The notes below the pieces were generated by a model that was given only the letters and a program-made list of their open reading frames with translations, was not told the origin of the DNA and did not search any database. 64,000 nt of DNA from Lasioglossum baleicum (Eukaryota; Arthropoda; Insecta; Hymenoptera; Halictidae), in contig NC_134944.1 of assembly GCF_051020765.1 (NCBI RefSeq), positions 7,626,001 through 7,690,000 of the forward strand, written 5' to 3'. How positions within the stretch are numbered: the stretch's first letter is position 1; every line of letters begins with the position of its first letter. Made by a program: the position numbers and the translations under genes. This document shows positions 21,087 through 30,234 of the stretch, one piece after another.

Positions 21087-21145
21087 TTAACACTAGGTTT
21101 ACGGACATTTTTTTTACGGACACCCGTCAAATTGACGGGTAAAGG
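21087..21145. mobile_element. piggyBac-like terminal sequence
   Basis: TTAACACTAGGTTTACGGAC is followed by the 19-base near-palindrome ACCCGTCAAATTGACGGGT (21122-21140). The arrangement matches that at 19976-20020 with a compensated change in both palindrome arms. No matching second end was found, so it is probably truncated. Confidence 0.5.
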
Positions 21146-21239
21146 AAATCATGTGTTTTCTTTAAAAAAATAAAGCGGTTTATTTAATTTAAAAACAATT
21201 ACGATCTTAACAAACTGAATATAAGTTAATTAAATCGGG

Positions 21240-22107
21240 TTTACTTTACCGGACTCAAAATTAGTACCTTTCTCCTACGAATTATGATGTATTTGGTATG
21301 TGATCCAGTAGATTTGTACCCGGCGCAGATGCAGATCGAAGTTTCGATCCTGTAGGATCAATATTTGAGGAGCTATGGTCGCTTAAAGTTGAGCATTTTC
21401 GACAGGCAAGGGCGCCGCACAGTGGGACCTGTCGTCCAAATCGGAGACAAAATCAAAGAACTTTCGATAGAAATGAGGTAGAGCGATGAAATTTTTTTTA
21501 AATGAAAGCTGAAACTTTGCAGAATATGGGAAAAATAGGGAGATTATGGTAAGAACGTTTTTTAACGTTGAGAAAATTCGTTAAACTTGCACAATTTCAA
21601 GAAAATTGTGGTTTTTCCAATACCACGCGCGGAAAAATTTTTTTTTGAACATGCTATACTTCATTTCCGATAGATTTTTTCACGCTGATTTCAAATCTGG
21701 TCTCAAAATTTTTCTACGACCTCAGGATATTGCAAAATCGATTTCTTGAAATTCTACATGTTTAACGAATTTTCTCAAGATTAAAAACCGTTCGTACAGT
21801 AACCATCCTATTTTTCCCATATTCTGCAAAGTTTCAGTTTTAATTTAAAAAAAATATCATCGCTCTACCTCATTTCAATCGAAAGTTCTTTGATTTTGTC
21901 TCCGATTTGGACGAAAGGTCCCACTGTGCGCCGCCCAAGAAACTGGGAATTATGTACAACTTTAAGCGACCATAACTCCTCAACTATTGATCCCAGAGGT
22001 TCGAAACGTCGATCTGCATCCGCGCCGGGTACAAATCTACTGGATTACACAGCAAATACGTAATAATTCGTAGGAGAAAGATACTAATTTTGAGTCCGGT
22101 AAAGTAA
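21240..22107. mobile_element. Foldback element, TTTACTTTACCGGACTCAAA termini
   Basis: The arms begin TTTACTTTACCGGACTCAAA (21240) and end with its complement (TTTTGAGTCCGGTAAAGTAA, about 22088-22107). They stay complementary through CCTTTCTCCTACGAATTAT, CAGTAGATTTGTACCCGGCG, CCTCAAATATTGATCC-like, GGGACC..GTCCAAATCGGAGA and AAATTCGTTAAAC-like blocks to a centre near 21675. A shorter relative with the same ends but a different middle lies at 52195-52588. Confidence 0.85.
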
Positions 22108-22649
22108 AAAGCAGCCATTAAATCTGTTACGATTACATAAATAAAAACAAACTTTTACTGTTCATACATTTATTCCGCGCATTTCTTTCAGACATGAATA
22201 GTATGCCTGTCGGATAATTGTCCCTAGGCAGACCCGTGTTGGGGATAAATATCGATAATTATCTCCGTTGAATTATAATTTTTATTTGGTATCTACGTTC
22301 TAACTTTACATTTGTCACCAGGAAAATAATTTCATGAAAATAAAAACGGTTTATTACGATTGACTATGAAACTGGCCTCCCCGTCACGATAGATATACAT
22401 CATACAGAATTCTGAAACTACAGAACTGAGGGGGAAATAAATTTGGGTATATATTCGTTTCATTACACCAATAATTGCCAGCACAAATTGGAAAAAAATG
22501 AATAGTTATGGTTTTGTAACCTGGTGTCAAAGTTGTTCAAATCGCTCAACCTTAAACATTTACAACTTGTTAACCATTGATCCTTCAGGATGGAAACTTG
22601 GACTTCTCACACGTTCTCGCCAAAATCTACAGGATAACATAGGAAAGCG

Positions 22650-22733
22650 GCAGCAATTTATAGGAGAAAGGCAAAAATTTCAGAAAAGATTACCGAAATT
22701 TTTTTCATTGTAGTTGAGGACTTTACTGCCACA
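22650..22733 (+). promoter_or_regulatory. Conserved 5' flank of gene copy 2, TATA-like
   Basis: TTTATAGG (about 22658-22665) lies 70-80 bases before the ATG and is preserved in the inverted copy 1 flank. The ATG context is GCCACAATGA, with A at -3. The flank belongs to the outer arm of the inverted-repeat element. Promoter activity is inferred. Confidence 0.35.
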
Positions 22734-24356
22734 ATGAGCGCGAACAGTTCCTCGGACTCGTTGGAGCGTCTGCTTGCCTTAGAGAACAACAATACCCCGG
22801 CGCGGACCGGTCTGGCGCGAGCGGAGTGTGGACGTCGTTCTTCGGTGATGGACTTGGTGCGAAAACTGAGCTCGCTAGGAATATCTGGAAGCCCTTGCGC
22901 GCCGACCAGCACGCCGGCGAAGGTGCCGATACAGGTGTCAGCTTGTGAAGACTCGCAAGAGTCCTCTGTCGCCGAGGACGCGGAGGAGCCGAACACCAGC
23001 GGGCTCGAGAGGCTGAAGAGGAAACTGGAGGAACGTTTTCACATGGACTTTTCGGTCCGGGGGAGGAGGCCCTTCGACGACGAGGCTGTCGGCGTGATCC
23101 TGGAGCACGTGGACCAGCCCGGAAGAAACTTGGAAGCCGACGTAGATGAGCTGTGCAGGATGAAGACTCCTCTGAGGAATCGTTGCAGGAGGAGCAGTTA
23201 CTTTGTGGACAGCCCCGTACAGGCCGAGGCCGGCTCGCCTTGTCCGGAACTGTACGACCCGATGGAAGAGGACAACTGTTCCCTGTTGGACCGCACGGCC
23301 ACCTTCATATCGAGCTACTACTGCATCCTGAAGAAGGCGAGGCGGAGTGTTGATACTAGCATGAGCCAGCAGGAGAAAATTGAAAAGGTCAGACTGAGCT
23401 TGAACCAAGAGTTCAGGGACACGGTCACCCAGGATCAGAAGGAGCGGATTCTGGAGTCCTGCATTCAACGGATCGACGACCTCGAGGTGGATGATGAAGA
23501 TATCGATGCAAATAATAATGATGTGGAGAAGCTGGAGATATCTCCGCATCAGCATCGCGGGATTGAATGCATTACCTTGTCAGATAGTCCTTACGTGCAA
23601 GGAAACATCTGCGAGGCTCGTCAGAATCCTGATCCTGATCCTCGTCCCGGAGGATCTTCGGGAGGTCCTTCGGAAGAAGTAGTGGAGCTAGATACCTCGG
23701 ACTGCCTGAGCATATACGTGGACTCGAACTTCCTGGATCTGTCCAGTGAACAGTCGAAAATGGACTCGTCCGACAGCGATCCTGTTGAGATCAACGCAGA
23801 TTTTGAAGGGAGTGCTTTGATGGACCAAACGCAGCCGAACGAGACTTCAAGGGACCCCGAGATGATCAGGAATTTCTATTTCAAGACTCCTGAAGCACGG
23901 ACGTATCAGGGTTCGTCCACCAGCAGCCTCCACTATACCGAACCTGACTCGACGTCTGCAGGGAGTCCTTCGTTCAGCAACTCGGACAAAGAGGATTACC
24001 TGGAGGATGATCCTGAGGAGGACTCCATGAGAGTCGGGATATCCTCTGACTGTGACAGCCTCAGCAATCCCGACACCGTCTGGACGTCTGCAAGTAGTCC
24101 TTCGATCACCAACTCGAAGGAAGGTGATGACCCGGCGAATGAATCTGAGGAGGACTCCATGAGGGGCAGTAGGATCTCTGACTGCGACAGCTTCGACGAT
24201 TCCACGGCTGATCTCGACCAGTCGTCGTTCCTCGCATTTGCTGACGAAAAGTCTGAGACAGAGGCTAAAGAGGTTGAACAGGTTCTAAGCATGTTGCGCT
24301 TAGACTATGGAATTTTATGGAAAATAAAAATCGTTCGAATTGATACCACGGTATGA
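22734..24356 (+). CDS. Intronless unknown acidic Ser-rich protein, copy 2 (540 aa)
   Basis: This is a near-identical inverted copy of the gene at 10776-12302; by eye roughly 93-94% of residues agree over about 505 positions. It has the same layout: basic Ser/Arg N-terminus, helical segment near residues 90-145, TP/SP-containing basic motif, second helical segment (185-250), acidic Ser-rich tail with two repeats of about 43 residues. It continues 33 residues beyond the stop of copy 1 (EAKEVEQVLSMLRLDYGI), so it may be nearer the ancestral length. Its extreme C-terminus starts where similarity with copy 1 ends, so its original end is uncertain. There are no introns, signal peptide or membrane segment. 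Several sampled differences between copies change amino acids. It ends about 930 bp upstream of the calcineurin exon. Function unknown. Confidence 0.75.
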   Translation: MSANSSSDSLERLLALENNNTPARTGLARAECGRRSSVMDLVRKLSSLGISGSPCAPTSTPAKVPIQVSACEDSQESSVAEDAEEPNTSGLERLKRKLEERFHMDFSVRGRRPFDDEAVGVILEHVDQPGRNLEADVDELCRMKTPLRNRCRRSSYFVDSPVQAEAGSPCPELYDPMEEDNCSLLDRTATFISSYYCILKKARRSVDTSMSQQEKIEKVRLSLNQEFRDTVTQDQKERILESCIQRIDDLEVDDEDIDANNNDVEKLEISPHQHRGIECITLSDSPYVQGNICEARQNPDPDPRPGGSSGGPSEEVVELDTSDCLSIYVDSNFLDLSSEQSKMDSSDSDPVEINADFEGSALMDQTQPNETSRDPEMIRNFYFKTPEARTYQGSSTSSLHYTEPDSTSAGSPSFSNSDKEDYLEDDPEEDSMRVGISSDCDSLSNPDTVWTSASSPSITNSKEGDDPANESEEDSMRGSRISDCDSFDDSTADLDQSSFLAFADEKSETEAKEVEQVLSMLRLDYGILWKIKIVRIDTTV

Positions 24357-24629
24357 GGATCGTCTAGATATTCACATCTCTTCGTAACGATTTAACGGAA
24401 ATATTGCAACAGTGTCTTTAAACTCTTTAACTTTCTCTCTGCGTATTCTTATTCTAATGTTAACCGTGTACAGGGGGGTAATTGGACAGTTTTCGAGCAA
24501 AATGAAAGAGAAGATTTGTCTGCATAAGTATTTGTGAAATTTTATTGATTTTTAAAAGATAAGAGTGCACAATACTTACTTAAACATTTTGGATACGGTT
24601 AAACACTTTCATAGTTTGATATTTGATTT
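24357..24629. other. No gene recognised
   Basis: AT-rich stretch downstream of the unknown gene. CGGTTAAACACTTTCATAGTTTG near 24597 recurs at about 25162, flanking the following repeat array on both sides. Confidence 0.5.
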
Positions 24630-25135
24630 TTAATAATTGAACGGCTCGGTATGATTTTCTGAAAATTTCCCTACGTTTACACAGCACTTTGAGGAACGTG
24701 TACAAAAATTTTCAGCTTCAACAATTCATTTTTTGATTAGTTATAACAATTTCACTGAAGGGGCCTCTCTTGCGATAAATTTAGAGGGGTTGTGCTAGAC
24801 TTGCCCTGTTATGCAAATTTTTAAAAACTGAACAGCTCGGTATAAATTTTTGAAAATTTTCTCACGTTTAGACAGACATTTGAAGAACATATACAAAAAT
24901 TTTCAGCTTAAACAATTCATTTTTTTGTAAGCTATAACAATTCTACCGGGGGCCCTCTCTTTCGGTGAAAGTATTTAGAGGTTGTTCCAAACTTGCTCTC
25001 TTTCAGAATTGTTATAACTGAGCGGCTCGGTATAAATTTTTGTAAATTTTCCGACATTTAGACAGACCTTTCAAGAACATATACAAAAACTTTCAGCCGA
25101 GAGGTTCCGCTTTTCATTAAGACACAATAATTTAT
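24630..25135 (+). repeat. 186-bp family S array, 3 monomers
   Basis: First occurrence of the most abundant repeat in the window. Each monomer reads AACGGCTCGGTATAAATTT, a CCTACRTTTAGACAGTACTT-like block, AAAATTTTCAGCTTAAACAA, ATTCATTTTTTG, TATAACAATTTTA, a GGTGAAAGAATTTAGGGGTT-like block and GCTAGACTTGCTC. This orientation is called plus. Confidence 0.9.
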
Positions 25136-25289
25136 ACAATCCTGGTAACGAGTCTATCCCGTTAAACACTTTCATAGTTTGCTATTTGATCGGTTTTTAT
25201 TCTACATAAAATCCGCAGCCAGGTCGGAAGATCATTTCGGTTCTTTGTAACTGTTTCGTAATTGCTTCCAATCCTGGTTTGAGCAGGTC

Positions 25290-25614
25290 ATGGAACCGAC
25301 GAGGTACCTCAGTTGTTCTTCGATAGGGAACGAATCCACGTGCGCCGAGGGCTCTGCGGAAACTGACAGTATCTACGTCGAGTTGGAAGACGATGTCTTC
25401 AGAGACCGTGTGCCGCTTAGTTCGCCCAAGAAAACACGCGGTGGCCCCCTCAAGGAGTTCTTCGAGAAGCTTTCTGGGAAGCGCAGTTCACGCTCGCCGA
25501 AAAGTTCACGTAATCCAACCTGCAGGTCACCCAGGGTGATGATCGACAGGTGCAAGGACAACTTGTCGAAATTGACCAAGAAGACGATCGAAAACCCCGA
25601 GAGATGTAGCCCAG
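25290..25614 (+). CDS. CanA: Calcineurin A, N-terminal exon (108 codons plus one base)
   Basis: The frame starts MEPTRYLSCSSIGNE (ATG with G at +4) and runs to CCC-G where a GTAACA donor follows at 25615. The single base G left over joins AT at 27756 to make Asp, giving ..RCSP-D-VLFPPSHKL. This joins at the point where known calcineurin A proteins switch from a variable N-terminus to the conserved PFPPSHKLT motif. The 108 residues are Ser-rich with an acidic patch (about 26-38) and then a basic one (47-85, SSPKKTRGG..KLSGKRSSRSPKSS). This is longer than most calcineurin A N-termini and I do not recognise it. An AG at 25285-25286 could be a 3' splice site, so an upstream non-coding exon is possible. 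Assignment rests on the phase match and position; the exon sequence itself is not diagnostic. Confidence 0.72.
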
Positions 25615-25889
25615 GTAACACTGTCCAACAAATTTCAACGTTTCTTTCACATTTCGATTTTCACTATGCGATTCTTATAGTTTGTTGCGCTGATCCCGAA
25701 TCTGTCCTTAATTTTTCCCCTAGTCGTTGAGTTTGATTTTGAAGAAAAGACGTATTCAACTTTAAGCAAATATTCTGATGTTATTTTAAAAGATTTTGGA
25801 TTGTTCTTTCCCGAGTACAATGATATTCAATATTATTACGTTATGAATGTTGAAGCACGTTTAAACAATCATTAGTAGACTTTATGCAA

Positions 25890-26259
25890 TTTTCAATTTT
25901 TTGTAGACGGATTTGAAGAAAGCGGTACTAAATAAAATCCTATTTTCATTGGTAATAAACTTTAATTAGTTAAGACAGCGAATCTTTATGCAAAAGAAAA
26001 ATTTTCTACCTGGATTACAATAAACTAGAGCGAAATAGAAATTTCTTTTTTAATTTGTTTGATAGATTGAAAATGTAATAAGTATTTTTAAATTCTTCCA
26101 ATATATTTTTACTGTTTGAAATTACACCTACTCATCTTCGACAAGAATGTATAAAATCTGCTGTCTAGTAGTAATATTTGCAGTTCCGAAATAAATACGA
26201 ATCGTACTAAATTCTGTCGAATTTGATGCTCCAGCATTTTTTGAAAATTTTTATAAACA
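25890..26259. repeat. Diverged relative of the 116-bp array family
   Basis: GACGGATTTGAAGAAAGCGGTACTAAATAAA-like sequence, an ATAAAATCTGCTGTCTAGTA variant near 26152, and AATCGTACTAAATTCTGTCG with CCAGCATTTTTTGAAAATTT match the order of blocks at 890-1660. Confidence 0.6.
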
Positions 26260-26495
26260 CCAATTTTTGAGGATATTTTTCAGTTTATCTTAAAAAAAGT
26301 AAGGGTCCAGCGTAAAATCTATATCACGCGATGGAGCAGACTTTTACCTTGAGAAACCCCTGTTTGAAGTTTGCAACTCATGTCGGGCGAAGATGTTTCA
26401 AACTTCTAAGGGAGGTTTCTGAAGGTATATTTCGATTTTACGCTCTGGACCATTATTTTGTAAGATAAACTGAAAAATATCCTAAAAAAATTGAT
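26260..26495. mobile_element. Foldback MITE in the calcineurin intron
   Basis: CCAATTTTTGAGGATATTTT, TCAGTTTATCTTA and GGTCCAGCGTAAAAT on the left are the complement of ATTTTACGCTCTGGACC, TAAGATAAACTGA and AAAATATCCTAAAAAAATTG on the right. Arms are about 65 bp with a GC-richer loop of about 100 bp. Confidence 0.8.
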
Positions 26496-27195
26496 GCAAA
26501 AGTGGTGTCTCTCCATCTCTAATGATTGTTTAAACATTCCTAATGTATTAATATTGGACATCGCTGTATTCACGAAAGTCTACAGAATCTTTTGCTGTAA
26601 AGAACAATTCCAAATATTTTACAATTACCTCAGAATATTTGTTTAAAGTTGAAAAATATGTTTTTTCTGCAAAATAAAATTTCTCAAAAACTGCACCATT
26701 ATTCGAAATATTCGTTACATTGTTAAACATGTCGGGATCTAACCAATTACAAAACTTTTAAATACAGTATGATGTATTCCATTAATGTCATATCCACAAA
26801 ATGAAAAAAAATCATGTATTTGGTTGGATCGAAAGTTCGTAGCGTTTGTAAATTAAAATTGAAAGCAGGAATTCAGATATTTATTCATAGATTTATTCAA
26901 TAACATATTTTCCATTCAGTTCTGTTACTTTCTGCCATTTTCGAGGTAACTTCTCGTGTTATTGAATAAACACATGAGCAAATACCTTAATTTTATCTTC
27001 GATTCTTATAATTTGAGCTACACACTTTCTCTTTCCAACCCGATAGAATGGAATTATTCTAGATCGGAAGAAATGTTTCATTTCCGAGCTAAAATAGCTC
27101 CGAGTGCAAAGGGTTAAGATTCGGAATCAGCGTAAAAAAATTCTATAAGAATCGCATAGCGAAAATCTAAACGTTTTTTCGCTGTTGGACAGTAT

Positions 27196-27755
27196 AATGG
27201 ACGTTGCGGAGAGGAGACTCAGAACTACTCGAGGAGAGTGGGAGGCTGTTAATCATGCTGCTAGGCAAAGAGTACGCAGCCGGAGGATGATAGGGGACTC
27301 GCGATAACTTTGCGGTCGGCCTTTAGGGTGATCAATATTTGCCGAACTCGGTTTTAATTGCGCGCCGATTCCCCGCTCTTCTTCGCGGTTTTGCGCGCTG
27401 CGGATAGTGCGCGCGAAACTCTCGCTGGTGCCTCGCGGAATCGATATATCCGGGCTACTGGATCATTCTAACGAGCTACGATCATGCTCGTTTAGAAGAT
27501 GGCGACGGTTAAAGGTTCTTTTTCATGGCACGGAGACGTTGAGGAATTCGCTGCGGATTCTATTCCGGATTAAAGTTTATTTCATTCCCCGACAGACCTT
27601 CCACTTTTTAATGTTTCGCTAATTTCTTCATGAATGCGTACAAATCCGCAGAATTTTTAAGATAAATGTGTCTAATAATGATTCTTTAAGGAATTGATTC
27701 GTGGAAGATTGATGATCGACGGTGTATTACATGACTCTGTTTTCCTTGTTCGCAG
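27196..27755. other. Intronic single-copy DNA
   Basis: A CpG-rich patch (27270-27420) followed by AT-rich sequence. CCGCAGAATTT near 27645 is a weak match to the ATAAAGATCCGCAG motif. No exon is recognised. Confidence 0.5.
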
Positions 27756-27959
27756 ATGTCCTCTTTCCGCCATCGCACAAACTGACAGTGGCAGAAGTGT
27801 TCGACCCAGAAACGAATCGGCCGCGGCCGGAAATCCTCAAACAACACTTTATCCTCGAAGGTAGGATCGACGAGGCGGCGGCCCTTCGTATAGTGAACGA
27901 TGGAGCCGCCCTACTGCGCTCGGAGAAGACTATGATCGACATAGAAGCTCCCGTCACCG
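27756..27959 (+). CDS. CanA: Calcineurin A (protein phosphatase 2B catalytic subunit), internal exon
   Basis: This 204-nt exon encodes 68 residues that include FPPSHKLTVAEVFDP, RPRPEILKQHFILEGRI, EAAALRIVNDGAALLR and EKTMIDIEAPVT. This is the highly conserved start of the calcineurin A catalytic region, immediately before the metal-binding GDIHG motif that would begin in the next exon. Calcineurin A is the Ca2+/calmodulin-dependent Ser/Thr phosphatase subunit that works with calcineurin B. Splice sites are TTCGCAG|AT and ACCG|GTGAGT, both phase 1. The donor phase fits the expected G|TT of the next Val. Downstream exons (metallophosphatase core, calcineurin-B-binding helix, calmodulin-binding and autoinhibitory segments) were not found in the window. 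The gene therefore continues past 64000 or was missed. Confidence 0.95.
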
Positions 27960-28014
27960 GTGAGTACCGAATATCTTTCAATCGAGACCTGTTCACTTGC
28001 TCCGGGAAACTAAA

Positions 28015-28665
28015 ATGTATCGGCAACAGCTCCCAGCACCTTGAACAACACATGTAAAATTTTCCGGCTTAAACAATTTGTTTATTGTTGAGATATAACA
28101 ATTTTAGGCCGTCTCCTTCGGTGAAAGAATTTAGGGGTTCTATCAGATTTGCTCCGCCGAGGAATTTTTAATAACTAAACGGGTTGTTCGAAATTTACAA
28201 AACTTTTCACATATTTCGACAGTACTTTCAAGAACGTATACGAAAATTTTCAGCTTAATCAGTTCATTTTTTGGTGAGATGTAACAATTTTAGGCCGTCT
28301 CCTTCGGTGAAAGAATTTAGGGGTTGGACCAGATTTGCTCCATTGAGGAATTTTTAATAACTGAACGGCTTGGTATAAAATCGCAATACTCACGGTACAT
28401 TTATACAGAACTTTCAAGAACACGTGCAAAAATTTTCAGCTCGAACAATTCATTTTTTGTTAAGACACAACAATTTCAGTGAAGGCTCTCTCCTTCGGTG
28501 AAAGAATTTAGAAATTGCTCCCTTTCAAAATTGTTCATAACTGATCGGCTTGTGATAAATTTATAAAACTTTTCGCATATTTGGACGATACTTCGAAGAA
28601 CATGTACGAAAATGTTCAGCTCGAACAACTCATTTTTCAGTAAGATATAACAATTTTAATTGGCT
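28015..28665 (+). repeat. 186-bp family S array, about 4 monomers
   Basis: It begins only about 60 bp after the calcineurin splice donor. Monomers are recognised by AAAATTTTCAGCTYRAACAA, TAACAATTTTAGGCCGTCTC, TCGGTGAAAGAATTTAGGGG and AACGGCTTG. Monomers one and two share the GGCCGTCTCCTTCGG version. Confidence 0.9.
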
Positions 28666-30234
28666 GAGGAAATATGTGAAAACTTTCGTCACGGATGAAA
28701 CCAAATCAAACCCTCTCGCGACAGTTCGTTTCTAACGACGAAATTCCTTGGCTTGGAAAATTAAACCAACATTCCGAGAAGCTTCCGAAGGGTTGACAAA
28801 GTGTTTGGAAAGAGGTGCTGGCGGCTAGGAGTGAATTTTCCTTGGCGGCGTATCGCTGAAGAAGGTCCGCGTCCGTGGAAAGCGGCTGGCCGCTCGAGTG
28901 GACGCATTATATCGGGACACATTAGAGCGAAAAATGTGGAAAAGCTCTTGACACAGTTTCCACGTGTATAGCGGGAGCTGGCGAGCTTGCGGAGGACCGA
29001 TTCGTCACCTTCGGTGTGCGTTTACATGAACGGTCTCGCAATCGCGCGCGGAAGGCAGAAAAGTATCGACACGTCGTCGTCGTCGTCGACGATTCCCGTC
29101 ACCATGAAACGAGCCACCGCGCCGTCGTGTTGACGGATGCACGGTCGAGCGGCTCGTTTCGCCTGATCCAATATGGGACGAGCATGAGATCGATTCCGCT
29201 CGTGTGGACCGGCCTTAAACCCCCGGCCCGATGGACAGTCGAGGACGAGGGACGCTTTAACGCTTTGAATCCAGCTGGCGACTGGTCGATTCGAATCTTC
29301 ATACACGGGGTCGCGGAAATACACCACTCAAACCGACCTGTAAGCTTCATCAAGCTTCATCGACTCATTAATCACCGAAAATCGGAGGTCAACGCTGCTA
29401 ATCTCTCATGCAGTCCTCCACTGACCAGCCGAATCTCTAATTAGTTGAATTACTGTTAGATGAAGCAAATTTTCGGAATCATACAAATTAGTTCCATGTT
29501 CGAGCGCGGTTCAGAGCCATCGCTACCGCTAGTGATGGGCACAGAACTATCCAGATCGAGAAACTATTTAAAGAGACTGTACATGTGTATTTTATACACG
29601 GTATATATTTATGAGAATGTTCATTGAGGTTTTTGGTCAGCCATTTTGAGTGATTATTGCTAGAATGGACACGTTTCTCACAGGTGCGTACCTCGTACTC
29701 TTTCACCCTTTTCCCGGTGTTTTTCTTCCCCCCAACCACCTGATCATTTTCCCACCCCCAATTTACTCCTTTTCCTACAGTTTTTGCTTTCAACCCCTCG
29801 TCGCCACTCTCTGACTCTTATTTCTCACTCCTCTCTTTTTCCCCTCGTAGTTCTGGACTCCTTTTTCGCTCGCCATTTCTCTCTCTCTCTCTCTTTCTGC
29901 ACCCCTTTCTTCGAGTCAGCATTCACAGCAACCCCTTTCCATTTTCCCTTCAACTCGACCTTCCCTTTCTTCGCCGCGTCCCGAGAGACGTTTCGCCGAT
30001 CTCTCCACTACTTTTTACTCGGTGACCCTCTGCTAATGCACTTGTGCAACCCTGCGCACATAAATCCACGCGAGCGTTCATGGCAACGGTCTCTCTTTGT
30101 TTTTTTTCTGTTTCCCCACTCTTTGCTCTTATCTTCTCCTCACTCGTGACGACCACGTGTCCAAGGATAACGCTGCTACAACACGTTCGCTACCCGCTGC
30201 GTCACGATCATCGTTTTAATTTCATGTAAAGAAA
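28666..30234. other. No gene recognised
   Basis: CpG-rich single-copy DNA at 28780-29300 with GTCGTCGTCGTCGTCGACGA near 29073. Frames of up to 142 codons are open on both strands there without domains. At 29690-30130 the DNA is pyrimidine-rich (CTCTCTCTCTCTTTCTGC near 29880). Presumably calcineurin intron. Confidence 0.55.

Larger units (their letters stand above)
20950..22695. mobile_element. Nested inverted-repeat element beside gene copy 2
   Basis: The outer arms 20950-21090 and 22545-22695 are inverted copies. They share CTATAAATT, the CCTATGTATATCCAGTAGAT / CCTATGTTATCCTGTAGAT block, GTGAGAA.TCCAAGTTTC and GGATCAATGGTT. Inside lies a second foldback (21240-22107) whose arms contain related blocks. 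An old insertion of one family member into another is likely. The left arm is interrupted at a TTAA (21087) by a piggyBac-like end. The right arm is also the 5' flank of the gene at 22734. No transposase frame is present. Confidence 0.78.
25619..27195. mobile_element. Large diverged inverted repeat filling the calcineurin intron
   Basis: The left arm starts CACTGTCCAACA (25619) and the right arm ends TGTTGGACAGTA (27195). Outer parts pair over about 80 bp (TATGCGATTCTTATAG, GCTGATCCCGAATCT). Inner parts 25740-25880 and 26518-26690 pair over about 140 bp (TTCAACTTTAAGCAAATATTCTGA-like, TTTAAACAATCATT). An extra 420 bp in the right arm (26691-27117) ends in a CGAGTGCAAAGGGTTAA piggyBac-type end. 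The left end lies four bases inside the intron. A 26260-26495 MITE is nested in the loop. Confidence 0.75.
25615..27755 (+). other. Calcineurin A intron
   Basis: It is bounded by CCAG|GTAACA at the 5' end and by a pyrimidine-rich tract CTGTTTTCCTTGTTCGCAG at the 3' end. Phase is 1 on both sides. Most of its first 1.58 kb is an inverted-repeat structure (25619-27195). The last 550 bp are single-copy, CpG-containing to about 27540. Confidence 0.75.

Noticed and set aside
10776..24356. The gene pair considered as LTRs or a retroelement
   Set aside because: The copies are inverted rather than direct, and no reverse transcriptase, integrase or protease motif is visible.
29016..29444. 142-codon plus frame with a competing 101-codon minus frame
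   Set aside because: It overlaps a (GTC)n run, with no conserved features.
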